Positions 33,623-41,718 of a stretch of 64,000 nt of DNA are shown piece after piece. The translations under genes were made by a program, and so were the position numbers. Under the pieces are notes generated by a model. The model worked only from the letters and a program-made list of their open reading frames with translations, was not told the DNA's origin and searched no databases. Location: the NCBI GenBank assembly GCA_044376575.1, contig JBILKR010000007.1, positions 1 through 64,000 of the forward strand, written 5' to 3'. The stretch is from BA4 sp044376575. GTDB lineage: Bacteria > Bacteroidota > Bacteroidia > CAIKAF01. The first letter of the stretch is position 1. The number at the start of each line of letters is the position of its first letter.

Positions 33623-34216
33623 TTAACTGCCATGTGCTAATCTCTGTCTAATCCTTGTTAATGTCTGTCTCTCTATACCAAGATAAGATGAAAGATGGGT
33701 TAATGAAATTCTTGAATATAAATCGGGATTAACTTTGATGAAATCAATATACCGTTCTTCGGCTGTTTGAAAAATAAAACTTTCTATACGCTTTTGTTGA
33801 AATTGCAATACTGCTTCAGCAATTAGACGACCATAGCGTTCAATATTCGGGAATTTATTATAGCCTTCCTGAATATGTTGATAAGAAAGATTTAAAATCA
33901 CAGTGGGCTCAATGCATTGAAAGTAATAATTACTGGGTGTTTGAGTAATAAATGCAGTGTAATGTGTAGCATATCTTTTCTCACGAATGAAATTTACAGT
34001 AATTTCATTTCCCTTTGAATCAATATAAAAAGATCGTAGTAGTCCTTGATAAACAAATCCTAGCTGATGTTGGATCGTATTGGCATGAATATAAAAATGT
34101 TTGTTCTTAAACTCTGTTATCGTAAGACCACATTTAAGATAATCTAATTCATTTTTAGTCACTTTAGGACAAAGTAATATAACAGCATTGAGAAATGAAG
34201 TTACAGCTGATTCCAA
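33623..34216 (-). CDS. Crp/Fnr family transcriptional regulator
   Basis: 197 residues: N-terminal cyclic-nucleotide-binding-like beta roll (about 30-120; FVYQGLLRSFYIDSKGNEITVNFI, ATHYTAFITQTPSNYYFQCIEPTVIL) and a C-terminal winged HTH (ISLTHLSSYLGIERQTLTRIRQRL). The cAMP-contacting glycine/arginine motif of true CRP is not evident, and there are no Fnr cysteines, so the ligand is unknown. Such regulators in Bacteroidota often act on neighbouring oxidoreductases or membrane proteins. Its target here is not visible. Confidence 0.9.
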   Translation of the reverse strand: MESAVTSFLNAVILLCPKVTKNELDYLKCGLTITEFKNKHFYIHANTIQHQLGFVYQGLLRSFYIDSKGNEITVNFIREKRYATHYTAFITQTPSNYYFQCIEPTVILNLSYQHIQEGYNKFPNIERYGRLIAEAVLQFQQKRIESFIFQTAEERYIDFIKVNPDLYSRISLTHLSSYLGIERQTLTRIRQRLAHGS

Positions 34217-34265
34217 CTTTATTTAATTAACAAATTGTATTGTAAATGTAAAAAAAAGACTGAGA

Positions 34266-34276
34266 TTGAGGGTTGA
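34266..34276 (+). repeat. dispersed intergenic motif TTGAGGGTTGA (further copy)
   Basis: Identical to copies at 9884 and 27839. A variant on the opposite strand lies at 34466-34476. Together with the palindrome at 34355-34390 and the terminator at 34491, these are what the gene-free stretch 34217-34539 holds. Confidence 0.35.
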
Positions 34277-34354
34277 AAAACACTATAGTCAACTCAATTA
34301 GCGCTTGAAAAGTGCTTTATCGAGAGGTGTTATCAATAATGACATGCCACCGCA

Positions 34355-34390
34355 CAGTTCTCGATACAAGCCTACGGCTTACTCGAACTG
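34355..34390. repeat. REP-like nested palindrome
   Basis: CAGTTC (34355-34360) pairs with GAACTG (34385-34390), TCGA lies inside on both arms, and AAGCC (34368-34372) pairs with GGCTT (34376-34380) around a TAC loop. The outer arms with a variable inner stem match a type of intergenic palindrome I recall as common in Bacteroidota genomes (a GTTCTCGATAC..ACTCGAAC frame); that comparison is from memory. Only one copy is present in this window. Confidence 0.6.
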
Positions 34391-34490
34391 ACTAATTTAA
34401 GGATTAAGGTTAAGGCCTGAGAAAATACTGCTTAATATTCACCGCTAACGACTATCAGTTCACTCCTAACCCTCAAATTGAACATAAATA

Positions 34491-34519
34491 AAAAAGGCGA
34501 AGCATTCGCTTCGCCTTTT
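34491..34519 (-). terminator. rho-independent terminator of the YceI gene
   Basis: Stem GGCGAAGC (34496-34503) with GCTTCGCC (34508-34515), loop ATTC, T-rich on the minus-strand 3' side. Located 21 bases past the YceI stop. Confidence 0.85.
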
Positions 34520-34539
34520 CCTTATTGATTAACTAACAA

Positions 34540-35202
34540 TTATGGTTTAGCAACCAAATTCAAATCGAAATCAATTTTATCATTGATCATTTTATCACCC
34601 AATCCTTTAAAGAATTTTCCTGAACCATACTGAATGTTCCACTCTGTGCGGTCGATAGTGAATTTTGCAGTTGCTGCAAACTGAGTTGAATCCATGGTTA
34701 CATTAGCAGGGAAAGAGATATTTTTAGTAATATCTTTAATGGTTAGGTTACCAGTAATCTGGTAATTATTACCCGCAGAATCTGCAGCAGCTAATTTCTG
34801 AGCCGCAGTAATTTCAAACTTTGAAGATGGGAACTTAGCTACATCAAAGAAATCAGGAGATGATAAGTGACCAACTAAATCACCATTCGCTTTCTTATCT
34901 GTCAAATCAGTGTTGGCAATTGTTTTCATATCTACCACAAAAGATCCTGCTTTGATTTCATCATTCTCTACACTAATAGTACCGCTTTGGATATTGATTG
35001 TACCATTGTGTGCGCCTGTTACTTTAGTACCGGCCCATCCTAATTTACTTGTAGTAGCATCTACATTAAAGCTTTTGCTTAATGGAGTAGCAACAGCCGC
35101 TTCTTGCTGTGCATTTGCATCTACAGATTCATTCTTGTTTCCGCAAGATGATAAAATTACCAGAGCAACCATGGCTCCTGCCAACATGTGATTTGTTTTC
35201 AT
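34540..35202 (-). CDS. YceI family lipoprotein
   Basis: 220 residues. Lipoprotein signal with lipobox LVILSSC (Cys20), an alanine/glutamine-rich linker, then a YceI lipocalin-like domain: FNVDATTSKLGWAGTKVTGAHNGT, GSFVVDMKTIANTDL, DFFDVAKFPSSKFEIT, GNLTIKDITKNISFP and the FTIDRTEWNIQYGSGK end. The YceI barrel binds polyprenoid-type ligands in other bacteria; the ligand here is unknown. Monocistronic, with its own -7 promoter and terminator. Confidence 0.93.
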   Translation of the reverse strand: MKTNHMLAGAMVALVILSSCGNKNESVDANAQQEAAVATPLSKSFNVDATTSKLGWAGTKVTGAHNGTINIQSGTISVENDEIKAGSFVVDMKTIANTDLTDKKANGDLVGHLSSPDFFDVAKFPSSKFEITAAQKLAAADSAGNNYQITGNLTIKDITKNISFPANVTMDSTQFAATAKFTIDRTEWNIQYGSGKFFKGLGDKMINDKIDFDLNLVAKP

Positions 35203-35263
35203 AAATGTTTACTTGTTTAATTTTTAATTAACTATTTGATTGCAAATTTGTTTAAAGATTTTG

Positions 35264-35271
35264 CAAATGTA
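35264..35271 (-). promoter_or_regulatory. Bacteroidota -7 promoter element for the YceI gene
   Basis: Minus-strand TACATTTG, a perfect TAnnTTTG, 61 bases before the YceI ATG. Confidence 0.4.
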
Positions 35272-35380
35272 TTTTTCAACTTTCTAAAAAATCTTAAACT
35301 GGGTTAAGAAATTAACTTAAAATAAGATTTTGAAAATGAAAATAGTTTCTATCCTATACTAATAAATGAATGACAACCCG

Positions 35381-35410
35381 TTTGCAGAAATGCAAAAATA
35401 TGTATATTTG
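35381..35410 (+). promoter_or_regulatory. Bacteroidota promoter of tRNA-His
   Basis: -33 TTTG (35381-35384), an 18-base spacer, and -7 TATATTTG (35403-35410). It ends 11 bases before the tRNA. Both boxes and spacing fit the sigma-ABfr-type consensus. Confidence 0.7.
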
Positions 35411-35421
35411 CACCTCTAAAC

Positions 35422-35496
35422 GGAGGGTGTAGCTCAGTAGGTTAGAGCATCAGATTGTGGTTCTGAGGGTCGTGGGTTCGAAACCCATCATCCTCC
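35422..35496 (+). tRNA. tRNA-His (anticodon GUG)
   Basis: Cloverleaf with acceptor GAGGGTG / CATCCTC (one wobble pair) plus the histidine-specific extra G-1 (35422) pairing with C73. The anticodon loop is TTGTGGT with GTG at 35457-35459; T arm GTGGG TTCGAAA CCCAT. CCA is not encoded. Confidence 0.97.
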
Positions 35497-35501
35497 CCGG
35501 T

Positions 35502-35535
35502 AAAAAGAAGGTCAGTATTGACCTTCTTTTTTTTT
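35502..35535 (+). terminator. rho-independent terminator of tRNA-His
   Basis: Stem AAAGAAGGTCA (35504-35514) with TGACCTTCTTT (35519-35529), loop GTAT, followed by a T run to 35535. Confidence 0.85.
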
Positions 35536-35546
35536 ATCTTTCCCTC

Positions 35547-36842
35547 ATGAAATTTCCGATTTCAGCACTAACAAGGATTAGTTCATGGCAATGGTTTCAG
35601 TTGCTGCGATACGGATCTGTGATTGCTACCAACATCCTGCTGACAAAAAATCTGGTGTCAGCTAAGGAAATCGGATGGGTTGAAACTTTATTCTTAATCG
35701 GAAGTATCGGTTCAACTTTTTGGGTAAGTGGCGCCATGCAGGGATTGCTTAGCACATATCGCCCTAAAGAAAAAACTTCATTACTTTTCAACGTATGGAT
35801 TGCGGTTACTTCCATTTCAATTCTTTCGGCCACAGCCATTGGCTTATGGTTTCATTCGGAAATAAATAATAATATTTCAGACATCTCCGCATTAGTGCCA
35901 TGGTATTTGATTTTTCTCATATTCAATAATCCGTCCTTCTTATCTGAATATGTTCTGATGATCCGTGATGAAAATAAAAAGCTGGTAGGCTATGGAATAT
36001 TTTCATACAGTTTACAAATGATTGCTATGGTTTTACCGCTCATGTTGGGAACTTCACTGGAGGTAAGCTTTCAATTATTGGCCGTACTTGGTATCCTTAA
36101 ATTCATATTTACCACAGGTATCGTATTTCAACTCTCCGTAATAGCATTCAATGGATCTTTATTCATACAATTTATTCGCACCTGTATTCCTTTATCCGGA
36201 GCAATTCTTCTTTCAGGGTATGCTCCTTATATAGATGGAATAATTATCCGTCATTTTTTTGATGATGCTACATTTGCCATATTTTCTTATGGTGCCCGTG
36301 AATTACCCATTGCACTGGTATTGGCCAATGCATTTTCTGAGAGTTATGTTAAAAGAATTACAAACGAAGGAGCATCATCAGCAAATTTATCTTTACAAGA
36401 TGAAACCAAGCGGTTATCGATGATTTTGTTTCCACTAACCGGTTTACTTATTCTTTTATCCCCTACCCTTTTCCCCATTCTCTTCAATGATGATTTTACA
36501 GCAAGTGCTTCCATTTTTAATATTTATCTTTTATTACTTATCCCTCGCATGCTGTTTCCACAATCTGTAGTAATTGCGAAGGGCAAACAACACGTCATCC
36601 TTATTAGTGCCACGATTGAACTCATCCTGAACATCTCTATAAGTTTACTGTTATTACCTGTATTGGGTATTACAGGTGTGGCGTGGGGTACATTTATTGC
36701 TTATCTGGCCGACAAACTTTTTTTAACCTGGCACGTAACTAAACAAATGAAACAATCTGTGCATTGTATCACTCACTGGAAAAGCTGGATAGTTGGGAGT
36801 ACATTTATTTTAATGATGTATCTAATCACAATATTTGCTTGA
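35547..36842 (+). CDS. polysaccharide/lipid-linked oligosaccharide flippase (MOP superfamily)
   Basis: 431 residues, about 12-14 TM helices, of the Wzx/MurJ-like MOP group: LRYGSVIATNILLTKNLVSAKEIGWVETLF at the start, IFSYGARELPIALVLANAFSESY in the middle, and paired C-terminal helices. Would flip undecaprenol-linked sugars or a similar lipid. No glycosyltransferases are adjacent. The open frame extends back to 35457, inside tRNA-His, so I use the ATG at 35547. Confidence 0.85.
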   Translation: MKFPISALTRISSWQWFQLLRYGSVIATNILLTKNLVSAKEIGWVETLFLIGSIGSTFWVSGAMQGLLSTYRPKEKTSLLFNVWIAVTSISILSATAIGLWFHSEINNNISDISALVPWYLIFLIFNNPSFLSEYVLMIRDENKKLVGYGIFSYSLQMIAMVLPLMLGTSLEVSFQLLAVLGILKFIFTTGIVFQLSVIAFNGSLFIQFIRTCIPLSGAILLSGYAPYIDGIIIRHFFDDATFAIFSYGARELPIALVLANAFSESYVKRITNEGASSANLSLQDETKRLSMILFPLTGLLILLSPTLFPILFNDDFTASASIFNIYLLLLIPRMLFPQSVVIAKGKQHVILISATIELILNISISLLLLPVLGITGVAWGTFIAYLADKLFLTWHVTKQMKQSVHCITHWKSWIVGSTFILMMYLITIFA

Positions 36843-36888
36843 TGATGTTAATTAATCTTTGTATTTTCAAACACTCTTAAAATTTGAA

Positions 36889-37056
36889 ATGATGATTTTC
36901 AAAAAAATGTTGCATTACATCAATCCGCTAACGCTTTTTAAAAAAGACGAAAATAAATCAGGGATTAATCTCAAGCTGATGCATGGTATTAACCGCATCA
37001 GTATTTTTATGTTTTTAATTGGGTTAATCATACTAGTTATTAAATGGCTTCGATAA
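36889..37056 (+). CDS. small single-TM protein (DUF6728-like)
   Basis: 55 residues with a basic start, a LKLMHGINRISIFMF segment and a C-terminal TM helix (FLIGLIILVIKW). The pattern resembles a small Bacteroidota family I associate with DUF6728; not certain. Reading could start at a TTG (36859), but that codon lies in a TA-N3-TTTG promoter-like sequence, so the ATG at 36889 (or 36892) is better. Its stop overlaps the next start as TAATG. Confidence 0.6.
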   Translation: MMIFKKMLHYINPLTLFKKDENKSGINLKLMHGINRISIFMFLIGLIILVIKWLR

Positions 37057-37574
37057 TGGAAAATGAGCAAGTATTGTTGACTGAAAAACAAATGTTTCGT
37101 CAGACGTGGGTAATTATTCCATTAATGATGACCAACGTCATTTCTGTTGTTCTATGGACAGAGTATTTTCGTGAAGCAGAGGCTGGAAGGGCTACACAGG
37201 AAGACTTATGGGGAAGCATCATCGGAACATCCATTATTCTGCTCACCAGTTGTCTTATGTTTATTATACAACTCAAAACAAAAATTACAGATAAAGGAAT
37301 TTATGTACAACTCTTCCCTTTTCATTTGAAATATAAATTTTTTGCATACAACGAGATGAGCTTGCTTTATATTCGAAAATATAGTCCAATAGGAGAATTT
37401 GGTGGATGGGGATTAAGGTATTCATTTAACGGGAAAGGTAAAGCTTTCAACGTATCTGGAGACATGGGATTGCAATTGGAAGTGAATGGTAAAAAAATAT
37501 TGATAGGAACTCAACGTCCGGATGAATTGAAGGAAATTATTCAATCAAGAGGGTTTGAAAAATTGCCCGCCTAA
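37056..37574 (+). CDS. membrane protein with PH-like domain, uncharacterised
   Basis: 172 residues from the ATG overlapping the previous stop (TAATG at 37054-37058), a coupling arrangement; an ATG at 37044 could add four residues. Two TM helices (about 17-32 and 52-74) precede a beta-rich domain (KITDKGIYVQLFPFHLKYKFFAYNEM, ..GWGLRYSFNGKGKAFNV, LQLEVNGKKILIGTQRPDELKEII) like bacterial PH/DUF-type domains. Function unknown. Confidence 0.7.
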   Translation: MENEQVLLTEKQMFRQTWVIIPLMMTNVISVVLWTEYFREAEAGRATQEDLWGSIIGTSIILLTSCLMFIIQLKTKITDKGIYVQLFPFHLKYKFFAYNEMSLLYIRKYSPIGEFGGWGLRYSFNGKGKAFNVSGDMGLQLEVNGKKILIGTQRPDELKEIIQSRGFEKLPA

Positions 37575-37576
37575 TC

Positions 37577-38842
37577 TTATTTACCCACTACCAACTGTGC
37601 CAAACTATCAGGCTTCAGATAGGAATTCATCATTTGTAAAACTTGTTCCGATGATGTTTCTCGGATCTGGTTCAGGTACTGATTAAAAAAATCAAAAGGC
37701 ATATTTTTTAATACCATTAATTTAATCAGTTCAGCCTGGGCAAAAGGTCCGTCAACAGTTTTTAAAAAGTTACCGAGTATATAGTTTTTAGCCACTTCCA
37801 CTTCCTCTTCCGGAACCAAAGTTTCATGCATGTTTCGGAGTTCTTTTTGAATCTCTTCTAAGGTCTGAGCAGTATATTCTTCTCCTACTTCGGTAGCAAT
37901 TACAAACAATCCGGCTTGTTGAAATGAATGTAATGCAGAACCGATTCCATACGTAAAACCTTTCTCTTCCCGAATATTTTTCATGAGACGCGAACCAAAG
38001 TATCCTCCAAAAATTGTGTTGGCTACATTAAGCATCGGATAATCCGGATGCGTGATAGTAATCATAGGTTTACCTATGCGTATGGCTGATTGTATGGCAT
38101 TAGGCATTGAGATATGCTCTTGCACCGGTTGAAATTTATCGGGTTCAGGTAAAGATTCTTGAACAATCCCCTTTCCATCTCTATGCCAGTGTCTGGAAAT
38201 AATTTCTTTGACTTTAGCATTAATTTTTCCGGAAACAAAAACTGTTTTTGTTCCCGATAAATAATGTGATGCATAAAACGATTTCAATACATCATTCGTG
38301 ATGTGATTATAATCATCTAGTTTCACAGCCCTTCCGTAAGGATGCGCACCAAACAATAATCTTGAAAATTCATTGCGACAAACAAATTCAACTTTTTGCA
38401 GATGGCTTTCAAACCTTGCCTTTCTGTTTTTGATATTAATGATCACTTCATCTTCAGGAAAGCTGCTTTCATTCATCATTTCCACAAAAAAAGGCAATAC
38501 TGCATCCAAGTGTTTATGTAAACAAAAAAGCGTAAAGGCAGCATGATCTCTACTAACATCCCGTTGAATAAATGCACCGTAATCATCCACCCACTGATTG
38601 ATTTGTTGCGCCGTATGTTTTGCTGTCCCCTCGCCTATCAATTCATTCACCGTACTTGATTGTAAAGAGAGCGATTCATAAGCAGTTCCGGCCTGATAAA
38701 TGATTTCTATTTTTAGCACTTCTTCATCGCCACCATCAATAAAATAAAAGGGTGTTTCGCCGATTAATTCCCGATCTGGTGTAATCATTTTTAGAGAAAA
38801 CTGATTGGAAACCGGAGGCATATGTGTTCTGTCGATCATCAT
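37577..38842 (-). CDS. M16 family peptidase-like protein, inactive-type subunit
   Basis: 421 residues of the insulinase/MPP fold. The expected HxxEH zinc motif is replaced by SSTVNELIGEG, so no catalytic site. The C-terminal half keeps FGSRLMKNIREEKGFTYGIGS (the RxxxY substrate-binding motif). Pairs with the active partner encoded immediately upstream; the start overlaps that gene's stop by 4 bases. By analogy with MPP alpha/beta and bacterial homologues, the two probably form a heterodimer. Confidence 0.92.
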   Translation of the reverse strand: MMIDRTHMPPVSNQFSLKMITPDRELIGETPFYFIDGGDEEVLKIEIIYQAGTAYESLSLQSSTVNELIGEGTAKHTAQQINQWVDDYGAFIQRDVSRDHAAFTLFCLHKHLDAVLPFFVEMMNESSFPEDEVIINIKNRKARFESHLQKVEFVCRNEFSRLLFGAHPYGRAVKLDDYNHITNDVLKSFYASHYLSGTKTVFVSGKINAKVKEIISRHWHRDGKGIVQESLPEPDKFQPVQEHISMPNAIQSAIRIGKPMITITHPDYPMLNVANTIFGGYFGSRLMKNIREEKGFTYGIGSALHSFQQAGLFVIATEVGEEYTAQTLEEIQKELRNMHETLVPEEEVEVAKNYILGNFLKTVDGPFAQAELIKLMVLKNMPFDFFNQYLNQIRETSSEQVLQMMNSYLKPDSLAQLVVGK

Positions 38843-40080
38843 GACTGAATGGCTTTATATTCTAAAATGGAACAATTGGAATCTGTAAAACATGCGTTGG
38901 CAATGCGATGGATATCGTTTGATGAAACTTGAAGATAACGATCAAGTTCAGTATTGATTTCATTTGCATCTCCCAGCAATTCTGCAAATGCAAGCTTCAT
39001 CGCTTTATCCAATACATTCATTTTACTGAAACGTTCCTGAGTTTCAAACTTATTTTTGACCTTTTGTAATTCGCTTGCTGAAACAGGCTGAGTTTTAATT
39101 TCATCAATGAGTTCACGAATGGCTTTTTCTCCATCTTCAATAGAGAAATTATGATCGAGCTTGCCGAAGAAAATAAATAATCCGGGATCAACACTGCCCA
39201 ACACATAAGCACCTACTTCAGTAAATATTCTCTTTTCTTTAATCAATACTTCATGCATACGTGATGAATTGCTGCCGCTCAATACATCTGACATTAAATC
39301 ATAAGCATAATAATCTGCATCTGTTTTTCCACACATGTGATAGGCCATCATCAATGCGTCTGACGGAACATTCCTTTCTACCCGCATACGTTTTAACTCC
39401 TCTTGTTTAGGCTCAACCGGAAGGTTACGTTTGGGCACATCTCTTCTTGGAATTGAACCAAACCATTTATCACAAAGACTTTTTATTTTTTCGGTTTCCA
39501 CACTTCCGCTGATAACGAGTACCGCATTATTGGGAGCATAATGTGTAAAGAAAAATTGCGTTACATCATCGAGCGTGGCTTTTTCGATATGTTCCAGTGA
39601 TTTCCCAATGGTTGCCCACTGATACGGATGTTGTTTATACATGAATGGTCGCGCCACCAACCATAAGTCGCCATAAGGTTGATTGAGGTAACGTTGTTTA
39701 AATTCTTCGCTTACTACCTTTTTTTGAATGTCTAATTTTTCCTGCGAGAATGCAAGTTCAAGCATCCGATCGCTCTCCAGCCAAAAACCGGTTTCAATAT
39801 GTGCCGATGGTAAGGTGAGGTAATAATTGGTAATGTCGTTGGATGTAAATGCATTGTTTGAACCACCAGCCAACTGAAGCGGAGTATCATAACTGGGAAT
39901 ATTTACAGACCCTTCAAACATAAGATGTTCAAACAAATGCGCAAAACCAGTTTTCTCGGGATGCTCATCACGGGCTCCAACATCATACACAATATTCATC
40001 GCAGTTAAGGGTGTTGTATGGTCTTCGTGTATAATCACACGCAATCCATTTTCCAAAACAAAACGTGTAAAATTTATCAT
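38839..40080 (-). CDS. M16 family zinc metallopeptidase, active-type subunit
   Basis: 413 residues. The inverted zinc motif HLFEH is at residues 48-52 in GFAHLFEHLMFEGS. The third ligand Glu lies about 75 residues further. Cleaves peptides or presequences. The frame extends to 40140, but the natural start is the ATG at 40080 (MINFTRFVLENGLRVI). Located about 200 bases from the divergent glmM gene. Forms a coupled pair with the degenerate subunit. Confidence 0.95.
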   Translation of the reverse strand: MINFTRFVLENGLRVIIHEDHTTPLTAMNIVYDVGARDEHPEKTGFAHLFEHLMFEGSVNIPSYDTPLQLAGGSNNAFTSNDITNYYLTLPSAHIETGFWLESDRMLELAFSQEKLDIQKKVVSEEFKQRYLNQPYGDLWLVARPFMYKQHPYQWATIGKSLEHIEKATLDDVTQFFFTHYAPNNAVLVISGSVETEKIKSLCDKWFGSIPRRDVPKRNLPVEPKQEELKRMRVERNVPSDALMMAYHMCGKTDADYYAYDLMSDVLSGSNSSRMHEVLIKEKRIFTEVGAYVLGSVDPGLFIFFGKLDHNFSIEDGEKAIRELIDEIKTQPVSASELQKVKNKFETQERFSKMNVLDKAMKLAFAELLGDANEINTELDRYLQVSSNDIHRIANACFTDSNCSILEYKAIQS

Positions 40081-40279
40081 GCATAAATGTAAGATGTATC
40101 TGTTTTGATTTATATTCTGAAATTGAAAAGTATTCAACATAATGGTAGCATTCCTTATAATGATTTATTTTTCAATCAGATTTGAATAAAAAATTTCACC
40201 ATGTTTTCGTTAATAAATAAAAAATAAGGAGAGATACCAACCCGAACGATTCCTTATTTTTGAATAGTAATTTATTTGT

Positions 40280-41668
40280 ATGACACTCATTAAATCAATC
40301 TCAGGAATTCGCGGAACCATTGGCGGAAAAGCCGGAGAAAACCTCACACCGGCAGATGCATTAAAATTTGCTACAGCCTATGCTACATGGTTGAAACAAA
40401 CCTATCAGTCCGAATCATTAACAGTAGTAATGGGAAGAGATGCAAGAATTTCCGGACCGATGATTAGCGGCATAGTCTGCCAAACACTGATTGGATGTGG
40501 CATTCATGTTATCGACTTGGGATTATCAACTACACCTACTGTTGAAGTGGCAGTTCCTGATTTTCAGGCTCAGGGCGGAATAATTATCACCGCCAGCCAT
40601 AACCCAAAACAATGGAATGCATTAAAACTACTCAATCATAAAGGGGAATTTATTTCAGCTGAAGACGGTGAAAGGTTACTTGGTCTCGCAGAAAATTCTA
40701 ATCATGAATTTGCAGAAGTTGATCAACTTGGCTCATATCGTTTCATTGAAAACGGATACATTGATGAACATATTGATAAAATACTCGCTATACCTTTGGT
40801 GGATGATGAAAAAATACGCACCGCCAATTTTACCATTGCCATTGATGCTGTGAATTCATCAGGGGGAATTGCCATACCAAAATTACTTGATCGTTTGGGT
40901 GTAAAAAATATACATTCTTTATTTTGTGAACCCAACGGACATTTTCCGCACAATCCCGAACCCTTGCCTGAACACCTCACCGAATTATCTTTTTTCATAC
41001 AAAAAAATCAATGCCACCTAGGAATTGTTGTTGATCCGGATGTTGATAGGCTGGCATTTGTATGCGAAGATGGTAGCATGTTTGGTGAAGAATATACATT
41101 GGTTGCAATAGCTGATTTTATTTTGCGTTACAAAAATGGAAATACCGTTTCTAACCTCTCCTCTACCCGTGCCCTGCGTGATGTAACTGAAAAAGCCGGA
41201 GGTACATATACCGCTGCTGCAGTTGGTGAAGTAAATGTGGTGAAGAAAATGAAAGAGGTGCATGCAGTCATTGGAGGAGAAGGAAATGGTGGTGTAATCT
41301 ATCCTGAACTTCATTACGGAAGAGATGCGCTGGTAGGTATCGCATTATTTTTATCACACCTAGCAGAAACTGAAATGAAAGTTTCTGAATTGAGAGATTC
41401 ATATCCTTCGTACGTAATTTCAAAAAATAAAATTGAACTCGAATCTTCCATGAATGTGGACGAGATTCTAGAAAAAGTAAAATTGAAATATGCTTCACAG
41501 CCTATCAATACTGAAGACGGAGTTAAAATTGAATTCGGTAACGAGTGGGTTCACCTTCGTAAATCGAATACAGAGCCGATCATTCGGATTTATGCTGAGA
41601 GTGTTAATATGGAATCATCACATCAACTCGCCCATAAAATTATGGATGATATTCGCTCTTTCATATAA
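40280..41668 (+). CDS. glmM: phosphohexomutase, GlmM (phosphoglucosamine mutase) type
   Basis: 462 residues, alpha-D-phosphohexomutase family. Active-site serine in TASHNP (Ser106), metal loop DPDVDRL, sugar loop GGEGNGG and phosphate loop RKSNTEP. The active-site flank TASHNPKQWNALKLL differs from the E. coli GlmM type (TASHNPxxDNGIK) and is shared by Bacteroidota and archaeal-like proteins, so phosphomannomutase or phosphoglucomutase activity is also possible. The most likely task is glucosamine-6-P to glucosamine-1-P for peptidoglycan. Confidence 0.85.
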   Translation: MTLIKSISGIRGTIGGKAGENLTPADALKFATAYATWLKQTYQSESLTVVMGRDARISGPMISGIVCQTLIGCGIHVIDLGLSTTPTVEVAVPDFQAQGGIIITASHNPKQWNALKLLNHKGEFISAEDGERLLGLAENSNHEFAEVDQLGSYRFIENGYIDEHIDKILAIPLVDDEKIRTANFTIAIDAVNSSGGIAIPKLLDRLGVKNIHSLFCEPNGHFPHNPEPLPEHLTELSFFIQKNQCHLGIVVDPDVDRLAFVCEDGSMFGEEYTLVAIADFILRYKNGNTVSNLSSTRALRDVTEKAGGTYTAAAVGEVNVVKKMKEVHAVIGGEGNGGVIYPELHYGRDALVGIALFLSHLAETEMKVSELRDSYPSYVISKNKIELESSMNVDEILEKVKLKYASQPINTEDGVKIEFGNEWVHLRKSNTEPIIRIYAESVNMESSHQLAHKIMDDIRSFI

Positions 41669-41670
41669 AT

Positions 41671-41701
41671 TTTGGACTTCCACGCTTTCAGGTTAAATTT
41701 G
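41671..41701 (+). promoter_or_regulatory. Bacteroidota promoter of the cysteine desulfurase gene
   Basis: -33 TTTG (41671-41674), a 19-base spacer, -7 TAAATTTG (41694-41701), and 17 bases to the ATG at 41719. Confidence 0.65.
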
Positions 41702-41718
41702 AAACAGAATTCTATCCG

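Noticed and set aside
33466..33651. 61-codon plus-strand frame overlapping the end of the Crp/Fnr gene
   Set aside because: It overlaps the regulator on the opposite strand, has biased composition and no motif; the opposite-strand 43-codon frame is slightly more credible.
35457..35546. Upstream extension of the flippase reading frame
   Set aside because: It runs through tRNA-His and its terminator; the family-type start is the ATG at 35547.
40081..40140. 20-residue N-terminal extension of the active M16 peptidase
   Set aside because: The conserved M16 start is MINFTRFVLENGLRV; the extension has no similarity to the family.
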